DNA from: Streptomyces sp. ISL-98
GTDB lineage: Bacteria; Actinomycetota; Actinomycetes; Streptomycetales; Streptomycetaceae
Direction of reading: 5' to 3'
Assembly (NCBI RefSeq): GCF_018614055.1
Contig: NZ_JAGGPB010000028.1
Coordinates: forward strand, 35,784 to 99,783
DNA: 64,000 nucleotides
Part shown: piece after piece, positions 1-8,653 of the stretch
How positions within the stretch are numbered: the first letter of the stretch is position 1
How the letters are laid out: every line of letters begins with the position of its first letter
Made by a program: the position numbers and the translations under genes
Notes under the pieces: generated by a model
What the model saw: the letters and a program-made list of their open reading frames with translations, nothing else
What the model was told of the DNA's origin: nothing
The model's database searches: none

Positions 1-501
1 AAGCCGCTGTACGGAGCGCTCGGCCTGCCCCGCATCAACGGCGGCGGGGCGCCCGCCGAGATCTGGGGCCAGTTCACGGCCACCGCCCTCCAGGACAAGG
101 AGGTGCGGGACTTCGACCTGGAGGTGGCGGAGGGCGCGGAAGAGCCGGTGGCTCCCCCGTCGTCCGAGCAGCCGGGCACGGGTGAGCCGGAGGAGACCCC
201 GCCCGCGACGAGCGAGACACCGAGCAGCCCGGACGACAGGGCGGTGGGCGGCGCGACGGACACGGGCGGGGCGACGACCGGCACCGGCGGCACGGCGGAC
301 AGCGGAGGCACGACGGGCACGGGCGGGGTGACCACCGACACGGGCGGTACGACGGACTCCGGAGGCACGACAGACACGGGCGGGGTGACCACCGACACCG
401 GCGGCACGGGGGACACCGAGGGCGAAGAGACGGACATGGGCGGCACGACGGGGTCGTCGCCCACGGACGGGCTACTGGGGGGCGGACAGGGCCGCGAGTA
501 A
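1..501 (+). CDS. Penicillin-binding protein, C-terminal fragment (5' truncated by window edge)
   Basis: The reading frame is open from base 1 to a TAA at 499-501, so only the last 166 codons are present. The first part (KPLYGALGLPRINGGGAPAEIWGQF) is split here as KPLYGALGLPRINGGG then APAEIWGQF and resembles the end of the transpeptidase domain of bifunctional class A penicillin-binding proteins, where an AP..IW..F segment closes the domain. From about residue 45 the protein becomes an acidic, Pro/Thr/Gly-rich tail with repeated T-G-G units (TDTGG, GTGG, DSGG). Such disordered extracellular tails are common on streptomycete PBPs. The catalytic Ser and KTG box lie outside the window, so the family call is inferred from the end only. 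Confidence 0.7.
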   Translation, partial: KPLYGALGLPRINGGGAPAEIWGQFTATALQDKEVRDFDLEVAEGAEEPVAPPSSEQPGTGEPEETPPATSETPSSPDDRAVGGATDTGGATTGTGGTADSGGTTGTGGVTTDTGGTTDSGGTTDTGGVTTDTGGTGDTEGEETDMGGTTGSSPTDGLLGGGQGRE

Positions 502-519
502 CGGCAGGGCCCGGATCCT

Positions 520-840
520 CTAGTGCCCGGACGTCGCCTTCAGCCCCACCACCGCCACCAGCAGCAAGCACACGAAGAAGATCCGGGCCGCGGTGGCCGG
601 CTCACCCAGCACCACCATGCCCAGCACAGCCGCGCCTGCCGCACCGATACCGACCCACACGCCGTACGCCGTACCGATCGGCAGTGTCTTGGCCGCGTGC
701 GACAGCAGCAGCATGCTCGCGACGATCCCCGCACCCGTGAAAACACTGGGCCAGAGCCTCGTAAAACCGTCGGTGTACTTCATCCCGATCGACCAGCCCA
801 CCTCAAGCAGACCAGCGACGACAAGCAGAACCCAAGCCAT
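520..840 (-). CDS. sugE: Small multidrug resistance family guanidinium exporter (Gdx/SugE)
   Basis: A 106-residue, four-helix SMR protein. It begins MAWVLLVVAGLLEVGWSIG, very close to E. coli SugE/Gdx, with the essential membrane-embedded Glu at position 13, and later has GTAYGVWVGIGAAGA and VVLGE motifs typical of the Gdx subfamily. Family knowledge: Gdx proteins are antiparallel dimers exporting guanidinium in exchange for protons at the cytoplasmic membrane. The ATG at 840 is chosen because it gives the family length and follows a GGAGG about 9 nt upstream; the longer open frame has no support. A probable guanidine-III riboswitch lies in the 5' leader, which independently supports the guanidinium substrate. 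It converges on the PBP gene. Confidence 0.92.
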   Translation of the reverse strand: MAWVLLVVAGLLEVGWSIGMKYTDGFTRLWPSVFTGAGIVASMLLLSHAAKTLPIGTAYGVWVGIGAAGAAVLGMVVLGEPATAARIFFVCLLLVAVVGLKATSGH

Positions 841-889
841 GACGGACGGCACCTCCGAAGCGAAACGCGGAATCAACGGATTCAACGGG

Positions 890-939
890 GGAGCGTCGTC
901 TTTGCGATTCCAACCCGGTACGGCGCGTCTCGTCGGGGT
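890..939 (-). ncRNA. Guanidine-III (mini-ykkC-III) riboswitch candidate
   Basis: On the minus strand the leader of sugE reads CCCG-ACGAG-ACGCGCCGUAC-CGGG, followed about 12 nt later by AAAGACGACGC. This matches, as I remember it, the Thermobifida fusca guanidine-III aptamer (ACGAG, GCGCCGUACC, AAGACGGCGC). P1 is CCCG/CGGG. The pseudoknot strand GCGCCGU would pair with ACGACGC with one A-C mismatch. The aptamer ends about 50 nt before the sugE ATG, so control of translation or transcription by guanidinium is likely. Confidence 0.85.
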
Positions 940-965
940 GCTTCCAAGGTAGCAAGGCGCAGACG

Positions 966-997
966 TAAGGGCCGGTGACACTGGTCACCGGCCCTTA
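966..997 (-). terminator. Perfect 14-bp hairpin terminator after the GroES-like gene
   Basis: TAAGGGCCGGTGAC and GTCACCGGCCCTTA form a perfect 14-bp stem with a 4-nt loop. It lies just beyond the stop of the GroES-like gene and upstream of the sugE riboswitch, so it should insulate sugE from read-through. Confidence 0.8.
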
Positions 998-1027
998 CCG
1001 CCCCGTACCGCTACAGATCCCGTACCG

Positions 1028-1363
1028 CTACAGATACAGGCCCGTGGAGTCATCAGAGACCCGCTCGGAAGCCACCGCATGCAAATCGCGCTCGCGCATC
1101 AGCACGTACGCGATGCCGCGTACCTCGACCTCCGCCCGGTCCTCCGGGTCGTACAGCACCCGGTCGCCCGGCACCACGGTCCGTACGTTCTGGCCGACCG
1201 CGACCACCTCGGCCCAGGCCAGCCGCTTGCCGACCGCCGCGGTCGCCGGAATCAGAATGCCGCCGCCCGAGCGCCGCTCGCCCTCGGGGGTGTCGGACCT
1301 GACCAGGACCCGGTCGTGCAGCATGCGGATGGGCAGCTTGTCGTGTGTGGGGTTCTCGCTCAC
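1028..1363 (-). CDS. GroES-like (Cpn10 family) co-chaperonin homologue
   Basis: 111 residues. The core LPIRMLHDRVLVRSDTPEG and the segment ending GDRVLYDPEDRAEVEV match the Cpn10 beta-barrel, including the central loop region GGGILIP. It is a stand-alone copy: no groEL is next to it, so it is probably a diverged paralogue rather than the main GroES. It starts with GTG at 1363; the upstream AGGTAGG is weak. It lies 43 bp downstream of the DUF3618 gene on the same strand, and the two are probably co-transcribed. Whether it still caps a chaperonin ring cannot be told from sequence. Confidence 0.8.
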   Translation of the reverse strand: MSENPTHDKLPIRMLHDRVLVRSDTPEGERRSGGGILIPATAAVGKRLAWAEVVAVGQNVRTVVPGDRVLYDPEDRAEVEVRGIAYVLMRERDLHAVASERVSDDSTGLYL

Positions 1364-1406
1364 GCCCCGAACCTACCTGCCCACGGGCCCGTCGTACGCC
1401 GCTGGG

Positions 1407-1727
1407 TCAGCCCCGCCTGCGGCGTGCCGACAGCGCGAACAGTCCTACGATCCCCACGGCCACCAGTGCCACCGGTACGAGCCGCTCAAGACGCGGGGCC
1501 CCGTCCTCGGACACGAACTGCGCCTTGACGTCGGACACGGCCCGGTTCGCCGCGACCAGCGCACGGCCCGCGGTCCGGTCGACGGTCGAGGCGACTTTCG
1601 CCTTCGCGTCGCCGACGATCGTCTTCGGGTGCAGCCGCACGCCGATCTCGTCGAGCGTGACGGCCAGCTGGTCGCGCCGGCTCTTGATGTCCGCCTCGAT
1701 CTGCGCAGGGGTCCTGGCATCCGACAC
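1407..1727 (-). CDS. DUF3618 domain membrane protein
   Basis: 106 residues. The N-terminus (TPAQIEADIKSRRDQLAVTL followed by DEIGVRLHP) is the DUF3618 signature. A helical, charged middle is followed by one C-terminal membrane segment (about residues 83-100, VPVALVAVGIVGLFAL) and an Arg-rich end. The GTG at 1727 has GGAGG seven bases upstream. Actinobacterial relatives are small tail-anchored proteins of unknown role, often near envelope or stress genes. Here it precedes the GroES-like gene. No function is assigned. Confidence 0.8.
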   Translation of the reverse strand: MSDARTPAQIEADIKSRRDQLAVTLDEIGVRLHPKTIVGDAKAKVASTVDRTAGRALVAANRAVSDVKAQFVSEDGAPRLERLVPVALVAVGIVGLFALSARRRRG

Positions 1728-1890
1728 TGCGCTGCCTCCGTGGTCGTGGGCCGAATCCGGTAGTTCTTCGTCGACAGTCTGTCAGCTCGGGCCGTCACAC
1801 ACCCCACGGCACCCCCATTACGCTCAAGGGCGTAATCCTAATTTCGTTCCCATATCCCGCACCCATCGCGCACCGCACGAGGAGACCTTG

Positions 1891-2358
1891 ATGAGCGAGC
1901 GACTCCAGCCCGGCGACCCCGCCCCCGCCTTCACCCTGCCCGACGCGGACGGCAACGAGATCTCCCTCGCCGCCCACAAGGGCCGCAAGGTCATCGTCTA
2001 CTTCTACCCGGCCGCCCTGACCCCCGGCTGCACCAAGCAGGCCTGCGACTTCACCGACAACCTGGACCTGCTGGCCGGGGCGGGATACGACGTCATCGGC
2101 GTCTCGCCCGACAAGCCGGAGAAGCTCGCGAAGTTCCGCGACAAGGAGGACCTCAAGGTCACCCTGGTCGGCGACCCGGAGAAGGAAGTCCTCACGGCGT
2201 ACGGCGCGTACGGCGAGAAGAAGCTGTACGGCAAGACGGTGGTGGGCGTGATCCGCTCGACGTTCGTCGTCGACGAGGACGGCAAGATCGAGCGCGCGCT
2301 CTACAACGTGAAGGCGACGGGCCACGTAGCGAAGATCATCAAGGACCTGGCCATCTGA
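1891..2358 (+). CDS. bcp: Thiol peroxidase, peroxiredoxin BCP/PrxQ type
   Basis: 155 residues with a thioredoxin fold. The PxxxTxxC motif is PAALTPGC, with peroxidatic Cys47 and a likely resolving Cys52 five residues later, the atypical 2-Cys PrxQ arrangement. Family knowledge: reduces H2O2 and organic hydroperoxides in the cytosol with electrons from thioredoxin. ATG 1891 follows CACGAGGAG. The C-terminal ALYNVKATGHVAKI segment is typical. Monocistronic, with its own terminator immediately downstream and tRNA-Leu following. Confidence 0.93.
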   Translation: MSERLQPGDPAPAFTLPDADGNEISLAAHKGRKVIVYFYPAALTPGCTKQACDFTDNLDLLAGAGYDVIGVSPDKPEKLAKFRDKEDLKVTLVGDPEKEVLTAYGAYGEKKLYGKTVVGVIRSTFVVDEDGKIERALYNVKATGHVAKIIKDLAI

Positions 2359-2364
2359 TCACCA

Positions 2365-2392
2365 CCGCCCGGCCAGTACGATGGCCGGGCGG
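2365..2392 (+). terminator. Terminator hairpin after bcp
   Basis: CCGCCCGGCCA and TGGCCGGGCGG form an 11-bp perfect stem around a 6-nt loop, seven bases past the bcp stop and just before the tRNA. Confidence 0.75.
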
Positions 2393-2395
2393 CTG

Positions 2396-2479
2396 GCGGC
2401 CGTGGTGGAATTGGCAGTCACGCTGGGTTTAGGTCCCAGTGGGGTAACTCCCGTGAGGGTTCGAGTCCCTCCGGCCGCA
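2396..2479 (+). tRNA. tRNA-Leu (UAG anticodon)
   Basis: Class II tRNA of 84 nt. Acceptor GCGGCCG pairs with CGGCCGC; the anticodon arm is CTGGG-TTTAGGT-CCCAG, giving anticodon TAG. A long variable arm (GGGGTAACTCCC) and a T arm GGTTCGAGTCC are visible. The 3' CCA is not encoded. Confidence 0.96.
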
Positions 2480-2493
2480 CACATCGACTCCGG

Positions 2494-3099
2494 CTATCGG
2501 CCCAGGAGTTCACGCACCACCGGGACAAGGGCACGGAAGGCCTTGCCCCGGTGGCTGATCGCGTTCTTCTCGGACGCCGACAGCTCCGCGCAGGTGCGCG
2601 TCTCGCTGTCCGGCTGGAGGATCGGGTCGTAGCCGAAGCCGCCCGTGCCCGAAGGGGTGTGGCGCAGGGTGCCCATGAGGCGGCCCTCGACCACGCGTTC
2701 CGTGCCGTCGGGGAGGGCGAGGGCTGCCGCGCAGGCGAAGTGGGCGCCACGGTGGGCGTCGTCGATGTCCGCGAGCTGGGCCAGCAGCAGGTTGAGGTTC
2801 GCGGCGTCGTCGCCGTGGGTGCCCGACCAGCGGGCGGAGAAGATGCCAGGGGCGCCGTTCAGGACGTCCACGCACAGGCCCGAGTCGTCGGCGACGGCCG
2901 GGAGGCCGGTGGCCTGTGCCATGGCGTGGGCCTTGAGCAGGGCGTTTTCGGCGAAGGTGACGCCGGTTTCCTTGACGTCGGGGATGTCGGGGTACGCGTC
3001 CGCGCCGACGAGGTCATGGGTGAGACCTGCGTCGGCGAGGATCGCGTGGAGCTCGGTGATTTTCCCGGCGTTGCGGGTGGCGAGGATCAGGCGCGTCAT
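2494..3099 (-). CDS. rdgB: RdgB/HAM1 family non-canonical purine NTP pyrophosphatase
   Basis: 201 residues. The substrate-binding start LILATRNAGKITEL, the catalytic ADDSGLCVDVLNGAPG, then FSARWSG, GGFGYDPIL and HRGKAF are all hallmark HAM1 motifs. Family knowledge: hydrolyses ITP, dITP and XTP to monophosphates, keeping deaminated purines out of nucleic acids. It follows the small lipoprotein gene with only 11 bp between and is in the same direction as rph further upstream; in actinobacteria rph and rdgB commonly form one unit. Confidence 0.95.
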   Translation of the reverse strand: MTRLILATRNAGKITELHAILADAGLTHDLVGADAYPDIPDVKETGVTFAENALLKAHAMAQATGLPAVADDSGLCVDVLNGAPGIFSARWSGTHGDDAANLNLLLAQLADIDDAHRGAHFACAAALALPDGTERVVEGRLMGTLRHTPSGTGGFGYDPILQPDSETRTCAELSASEKNAISHRGKAFRALVPVVRELLGR

Positions 3100-3110
3100 G
3101 CCACCAGTAT

Positions 3111-3494
3111 TTACGACGTGCAGACGTTGCCGATTTCCTTGGCCGCGTCGGTGACCGGGCTCACGTCGGGGGTGCTGTCGCCGTCCTCGATGGCCTTGCG
3201 GACGTTGTCCACAGCCTTGTTGAGGTCGTCGACGGCCTTGTCGAGATCCGCGTTGTCGGTCTTGTCGCCGAGGTCGTTCAGTTCCTTGTCGATGTCGTCG
3301 AGAGCCTTTTCCGCCTTCAGCGGGTCGTCGGCGGCACTGGAAACGGCCTCCGTCAGCTTGTCGACGCTGTTCGCGATGGAGTCGGCGGTCTGAACGCAGT
3401 CCAGCGCCTTGTCCACGGCGCCGCAGCCGACCGCTGCGGTGAGCGTGAGCAAGGTGGCGGATATGGCGAGTGCGGTGCGGAGGCGCGAGGCCAT
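3111..3494 (-). CDS. Small secreted lipoprotein of unknown function
   Basis: 127 residues. The signal peptide starts MASRLRTALAISATLLTLTA and ends in a lipobox-like TAAVGC with the Cys near residue 23, so it is probably lipid-anchored outside the membrane. The mature part is acidic and almost wholly helical, with Asp-Lys-Ala heptad-like repeats (DDIDKELNDL, DLDKAVDDLNKAV) suggesting a coiled coil or helical bundle; a Cys three residues from the end could pair with an inner Cys. ATG 3494 has a GGGAGGGA ribosome site. It sits between rph and rdgB. No named family recognised. Confidence 0.75.
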   Translation of the reverse strand: MASRLRTALAISATLLTLTAAVGCGAVDKALDCVQTADSIANSVDKLTEAVSSAADDPLKAEKALDDIDKELNDLGDKTDNADLDKAVDDLNKAVDNVRKAIEDGDSTPDVSPVTDAAKEIGNVCTS

Positions 3495-3601
3495 GGAACG
3501 GTCCCTCCCGGAGGTGGCAGTGCGGACGGGCACACGGTTTTGTCCGTACGCCCGTATTCGTTACGACGCGTGGGGCGCGTACGCGGTTGCTCGGCCCGGG
3601 C

Positions 3602-4327
3602 TCAGCCCTGCAGAGCCTCGGTCTGGAGTGCGGTGAGGTCGGCGCAGCCGCCGGTGGCGAGGTCGAGGAGGGCGTTCAGTTCCTTGCGGTCGAACGGCTC
3701 GGCCTCGGCGGTGCCCTGGACTTCGACGAAGCGGCCGTCGCCGGTGCAGACGACGTTCATGTCGGTCTCGGCGCGTACGTCCTCCTCGTAGCAGAGGTCG
3801 AGGAGCGGTTCGCCGTCGATGATGCCGACGCTGACGGCGGCGACGGTGCCGGTGAGCGGCTTGCGGCCGGGCTTGATGAGCTTCTTGGCCTGGCCCCAGG
3901 CGACCGCGTCGGCCAGGGCGACGTATGCCCCGGTGATCGCGGCGGTGCGGGTGCCGCCGTCGGCCTGGAGCACGTCGCAGTCCAGGACGATCGTGTTCTC
4001 GCCGAGGGCCTTGTAGTCGATGACCGCGCGGAGGGACCGGCCGATGAGGCGCGAGATCTCGTGCGTACGGCCGCCGATCTTGCCGCGTACGGATTCGCGG
4101 TCGCCGCGGGTGTTGGTGGAGCGGGGCAGCATCGAGTACTCGGAGGTGACCCAGCCTTCACCGCTGCCCTTGCGCCAGCGCGGGACGCCTTCGGAGAAGG
4201 AGGCGGTGCAGAAGACCTTCGTGTCGCCGAAGGCGATGAGGACGGAGCCCTCGGCGTGCTTGCTCCATCCGCGTTCGATGGTGACCGGGCGGAGCTGTTC
4301 GGGGGTGCGGCCGTCGATTCGAGACAT
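3602..4327 (-). CDS. rph: Ribonuclease PH
   Basis: 241 residues. Motifs GWSKHAEGSVL, MLPRSTNTRGDRE, LDCDVLQADGGTRTA and FVEVQGTAEA are characteristic of RNase PH. Family knowledge: a hexameric phosphorolytic 3'-5' exoribonuclease that trims the 3' ends of tRNA precursors using phosphate. The start at 4327 gives the standard MSRIDGRTPEQLRPV N-terminus. Upstream a strong hairpin (4363-4393) ends the nagF transcript, so rph should have its own promoter in the 60 bp between. Confidence 0.97.
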   Translation of the reverse strand: MSRIDGRTPEQLRPVTIERGWSKHAEGSVLIAFGDTKVFCTASFSEGVPRWRKGSGEGWVTSEYSMLPRSTNTRGDRESVRGKIGGRTHEISRLIGRSLRAVIDYKALGENTIVLDCDVLQADGGTRTAAITGAYVALADAVAWGQAKKLIKPGRKPLTGTVAAVSVGIIDGEPLLDLCYEEDVRAETDMNVVCTGDGRFVEVQGTAEAEPFDRKELNALLDLATGGCADLTALQTEALQG

Positions 4328-4362
4328 GCTGTCGAGCCTAGCCGGTGGCCGCGCATGCGTGA

Positions 4363-4393
4363 GGGGCCCGTTCCGGTGGTCGGAACGGGCCCC
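4363..4393 (-). terminator. Terminator hairpin downstream of nagF
   Basis: GGGGCCCGTTCCG and CGGAACGGGCCCC form a perfect 13-bp stem with a 5-nt loop between nagF and rph. Confidence 0.75.
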
Positions 4394-4456
4394 CTGCGGT
4401 GAGACGGCGGTGACTGAGCCGTGAGTCGGGCGTAAGTCAGGGGCAGGTCGGGTGGG

Positions 4457-4690
4457 TCACATCATGTCTTCGATGTCGGCGGCGATCGGGTCGGCGTCGG
4501 TGCCGATGACGACCTGGATCGCGGTGCCCATCTTGACGACGCCGTGGGCGCCTGCGGCCTTCAGTGCGGCCTCGTCGACCTTGCTGGGGTCGAGGACCTC
4601 GGTGCGGAGGCGGGTGATGCAGCCTTCGATCTCGTCGATGTTCTCGATACCGCCGAGGCCGGCGACGATCTTCTCAGCCTTGCTGGCCAT
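4457..4690 (-). CDS. nagF: PTS EIIB component, N-acetylglucosamine/glucose family
   Basis: 77 residues forming a stand-alone EIIB domain. The phosphorylated cysteine lies in DEIEGCITRLR (Cys24), and MGTAIQVVIG follows near the C-terminus as in glucose-family EIIB. It takes phosphate from EIIA and passes it to the sugar carried by EIIC. ATG 4690 follows GGGAGAAAGAC; a longer frame to 4711 is possible. It is divergent from two EIIC genes, the S. coelicolor nagF/nagE1/nagE2 layout as I recall it, and a DasR-like site lies in the shared promoter region. Confidence 0.92.
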   Translation of the reverse strand: MASKAEKIVAGLGGIENIDEIEGCITRLRTEVLDPSKVDEAALKAAGAHGVVKMGTAIQVVIGTDADPIAADIEDMM

Positions 4691-4853
4691 GTCTTTCTCC
4701 CTGTTGTCCAAAGCACGAAGTCCCGGCCCACCGTGGCCGCTTTGCCACGGTAACTCACGGTTGGCCCAACTTCACGGGCGAGTAACTGCCCTGTACCGAA
4801 TGATGGCGATCACCGGTGCCCCGTCTTCCGGCCGAGCTCCGGACCGTACCGCA

Positions 4854-4869
4854 ACTGGTCTACACCAGT
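4854..4869. promoter_or_regulatory. DasR-responsive element (dre) between nagF and nagE1
   Basis: ACTGGTCTACACCAGT is a near-perfect 16-bp palindrome matching the published DasR consensus type (ACTGGTCTAGACCACT). It lies in the divergent region, 42 bp before the EIIC ATG and 164 bp before nagF, so GlcN-6-P relieved repression of both genes is likely. Confidence 0.9.
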
Positions 4870-4911
4870 ATGCAACGCTCGCCAGACCTCGCTAGCTCCG
4901 GGAGGACGCCG

Positions 4912-6222
4912 ATGAGTTCGACCAGCGGGGCTGCGGGCGCGGCCGCCCCGGAGAAGAGCTGGTGGAGCGGGCTTTTCCAGGGGCTTCAGAAGATGGGGCG
5001 CAGCCTCCAGCTCCCCATCGCCGTACTCCCGGCGGCCGGCATCCTCAACCGCCTCGGCCAGCCCGATGTGTTCGGCGAGGACGGTCTCGGCTGGAACGAC
5101 GTGGCCAAGGTGATGGCCGGAGCCGGTGGCGCGCTGCTCGACGGAAGCCTCGGCCTGCCCCTGCTGTTCTGCGTGGGTGTCGCGATCGGCATGGCGAAGA
5201 AGTCGGACGGCTCGACGGCGCTGGCGGCCGTGGCCGGCTTCCTCGTCTACTACAACGTGCTGCACCAGTTCCCCAAGGGCTGCGAGGGCGGCGCCAAGGC
5301 GGTCGCGACCGGCTGTCAGACGGCGGACGGCGCGGTCGTCGCGTTCACGTACCAGAACCCGGGGGTCTTCGGCGGCATCGTCGTGGGCCTGCTCGCCGCC
5401 TGGTTCTGGCAGCGCTACCACCGCGTGAAGCTGGTCGACTGGCTCGGCTTCTTCAACGGACGCCGACTCGTGCCGATCATCATGTCGTTCGTCGCGATCG
5501 CCTTCGCCGCGCTCTGCCTGTGGATCTGGCCGCCGATCGGTGACGCCCTGGAGGACTTCAGCGACTGGCTGGTGGGGCTCGGCGCGTGGGGCTCGGGCAT
5601 CTTCGGCGTCGCGAACCGCGCACTCCTGGTCGTCGGTCTGCACCAGTTCCTCAACGTGCCCGTCTGGTTCCAGTTCGGTACGTACACCAAGCCGGACGGC
5701 ACGGTGGTGCACGGTGACATCAACATGTTCCTGGCGGGTGACCCCACCGCGGGCTGGTCCACGACCGGCTTCTTCCCGATCATGATGTTCGCCCTCCCGG
5801 CGGCGGCCCTGGCGATCACGCACTGCGCGAAGCCGCGGCGGCGCAAGCAGGTCGGTGGCCTGATGCTTTCGGTCGCCCTGACGTCGTTCGTCACCGGCAT
5901 CACCGAGCCGATCGAGTATTCGTTCCTCTTCATCGCCCCTGTGCTGTACGCGATCCACGCCGTGCTCACGGGTGTCTCGATGGCCGTGACCTGGGCACTT
6001 GGCGTGAAGGACGGATTCAGCTTCTCGGCGGGACTGATCGACTACGTCATCAACTGGAGCCTGGCGACCAGACCATGGCTGATCATTCCGATCGGTCTGG
6101 GCTTCGCGGTCATCTATTACGTGATCTTCCGGTTCGCGATCATCAAGTTCAATCTGCCGACTCCCGGACGGGAGCCGGACGAATTGGAGGAGGAGATCGA
6201 GCGGGATATCACGAAGGCATAG
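4912..6222 (+). CDS. nagE1: PTS EIIC permease, N-acetylglucosamine family (first copy)
   Basis: 436 residues, a polytopic EIIC of the glucose superfamily with about ten hydrophobic segments. Motifs include LQLPIAVLPAAGILNRLGQP at the first helix, FFNGRRLVPII, FGVANRALLVVGLHQFLN and the sugar-site loop GITEPIEYSFLF. Family knowledge: translocates GlcNAc while nagF phosphorylates it. ATG 4912 has GGAGG eight bases upstream. It carries no EIIB domain, consistent with separate nagF. Compared with the second copy it has an insert with two cysteines (GCEGGAKAVATGCQTADGA, about residues 124-142). Preceded by a dre site. Confidence 0.9.
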   Translation: MSSTSGAAGAAAPEKSWWSGLFQGLQKMGRSLQLPIAVLPAAGILNRLGQPDVFGEDGLGWNDVAKVMAGAGGALLDGSLGLPLLFCVGVAIGMAKKSDGSTALAAVAGFLVYYNVLHQFPKGCEGGAKAVATGCQTADGAVVAFTYQNPGVFGGIVVGLLAAWFWQRYHRVKLVDWLGFFNGRRLVPIIMSFVAIAFAALCLWIWPPIGDALEDFSDWLVGLGAWGSGIFGVANRALLVVGLHQFLNVPVWFQFGTYTKPDGTVVHGDINMFLAGDPTAGWSTTGFFPIMMFALPAAALAITHCAKPRRRKQVGGLMLSVALTSFVTGITEPIEYSFLFIAPVLYAIHAVLTGVSMAVTWALGVKDGFSFSAGLIDYVINWSLATRPWLIIPIGLGFAVIYYVIFRFAIIKFNLPTPGREPDELEEEIERDITKA

Positions 6223-6272
6223 GACGGGAGCATGGAAGCGGGGGTTCCTTATCTGTCCTTCACCGTGCTAAA

Positions 6273-6305
6273 ACTGGTCTACACCACTGAGTGGTGTAGA
6301 CCACG
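6273..6305. promoter_or_regulatory. Two back-to-back DasR-like sites upstream of nagE2
   Basis: ACTGGTCTACACCACT (6273-6288) and AGTGGTGTAGACCACG (6290-6305) are separated by one base. Both match the dre pattern, and together they form a larger inverted repeat centred near 6289. The nagE2 ATG is 81 bp downstream. The pair could bind two DasR dimers in tandem. Confidence 0.9.
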
Positions 6306-6385
6306 TGGCGAATGCGCCGCGTTACCCGGAGATGCCGCCGTCCCCCATTTCCCCCTGGCGGCGCCTTTGCCCCCTGGAGGAATTG

Positions 6386-7651
<1,266 letters not shown>

Positions 7652-7671
7652 GCCGCTGGCTGTACCTACGA

Positions 7672-7707
7672 GAGGGCCCCCGGACCGCTGTCGGTCCGGG
7701 GGCCCTC
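7672..7707. terminator. Bidirectional terminator between nagE2 and the MBL hydrolase
   Basis: GAGGGCCCCCGGACCG and CGGTCCGGGGGCCCTC form a 16-bp perfect stem with a 4-nt loop between two convergent genes. Confidence 0.85.
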
Positions 7708-7726
7708 TTCGTACTGCTCAGGCTGC

Positions 7727-8479
7727 TCAGATCTCGTACTCGGCGCCCGCGAAAGCCAGTTCCGTCGGCCCCTCGTACACCGCACGCGCATCGGCCAGGT
7801 TGACCTGCGCGTCCGTCCACGGCGGGATGTGCGTGAGGATCAGCCGGGCCGCTCCCGCGCGCTCGGCCAGCTCGCCCGCCTCGCGGCCGTTGAGGTGGAG
7901 GTCCGGGATGTCCTCCTTGCCGTACGTGAACGACGCCTCGCACAGCAACAGGTCGGCGCCCTCCGCCAGTTCGTCCAGGGCGCCGCAGGCCCCCGTGTCG
8001 CCGGAGTACGTGAGCGTCCGGCCGCCGTTCTGGATGCGGATGCCGTACGTCTCGACCGGGTGGGCCACCTTCTCCGTACGGACCGAGAAGGGGCCGATCT
8101 CGAACGCGCCCGGCTTGAGGGTGTGGAAGTCGAACACCTCGCTCATCGACTTCTCGGTGGGGGTGTCGGCGTACGCCGTGGTGAGGCGCTGCTCGGTGCC
8201 CTCCGGGCCGTACACGGGAATCGCCGGGGGGCGGCCGCCGTCGTGGCGGTAGTAGCGCGCCACGAAGTAGCCGCACATGTCGATGCAGTGATCCGCGTGG
8301 AGATGGCTGAGGAAGACGGCGTCGAGGTCGTAGAGGCCGACGTGGCGCTGCAGCTCGCCCAGGGCGCCATTGCCCATGTCGAGAAGCAGCCGGAAGCCGT
8401 CGGCCTCTACGAGGTAGCTCGAACAGGCCGATTCCGCGGACGGGAACGACCCTGAGCAGCCGACGACGGTGAGCTTCAT
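7727..8479 (-). CDS. Metallo-beta-lactamase-fold hydrolase (RNase Z-like)
   Basis: 250 residues. It starts MKLTVVGCSGSFPS and contains the metal-binding signature LSHLHADHCIDMCGY (HxHxDH), the SGDTG segment carrying the bridging Asp, and LTHIPPW with a later His. The layout matches the ElaC/RNase Z-like branch of the MBL fold, but the long exosite arm of true tRNase Z is not visible, so the substrate is unknown. ATG 8479 follows GGAGG. Divergent from the PemK-like gene with 174 bp between. Confidence 0.88.
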   Translation of the reverse strand: MKLTVVGCSGSFPSAESACSSYLVEADGFRLLLDMGNGALGELQRHVGLYDLDAVFLSHLHADHCIDMCGYFVARYYRHDGGRPPAIPVYGPEGTEQRLTTAYADTPTEKSMSEVFDFHTLKPGAFEIGPFSVRTEKVAHPVETYGIRIQNGGRTLTYSGDTGACGALDELAEGADLLLCEASFTYGKEDIPDLHLNGREAGELAERAGAARLILTHIPPWTDAQVNLADARAVYEGPTELAFAGAEYEI

Positions 8480-8653
8480 GGAGCGTGAACCTCCGTGGCA
8501 GGGACGGGGAGGGTTCGTGCGGGTTCGTCGAGCGTAAGGCGCGAAAGACCTGGTCGCTCCTCGATGGCCCGTCGTTGTGGGGGAAGTCACCGGCTCTGTC
8601 ACCGGTTCGGGCGGAGCGCGCGAGGAGCGCGGAGCGCCGGTACGGTCGGGCGC

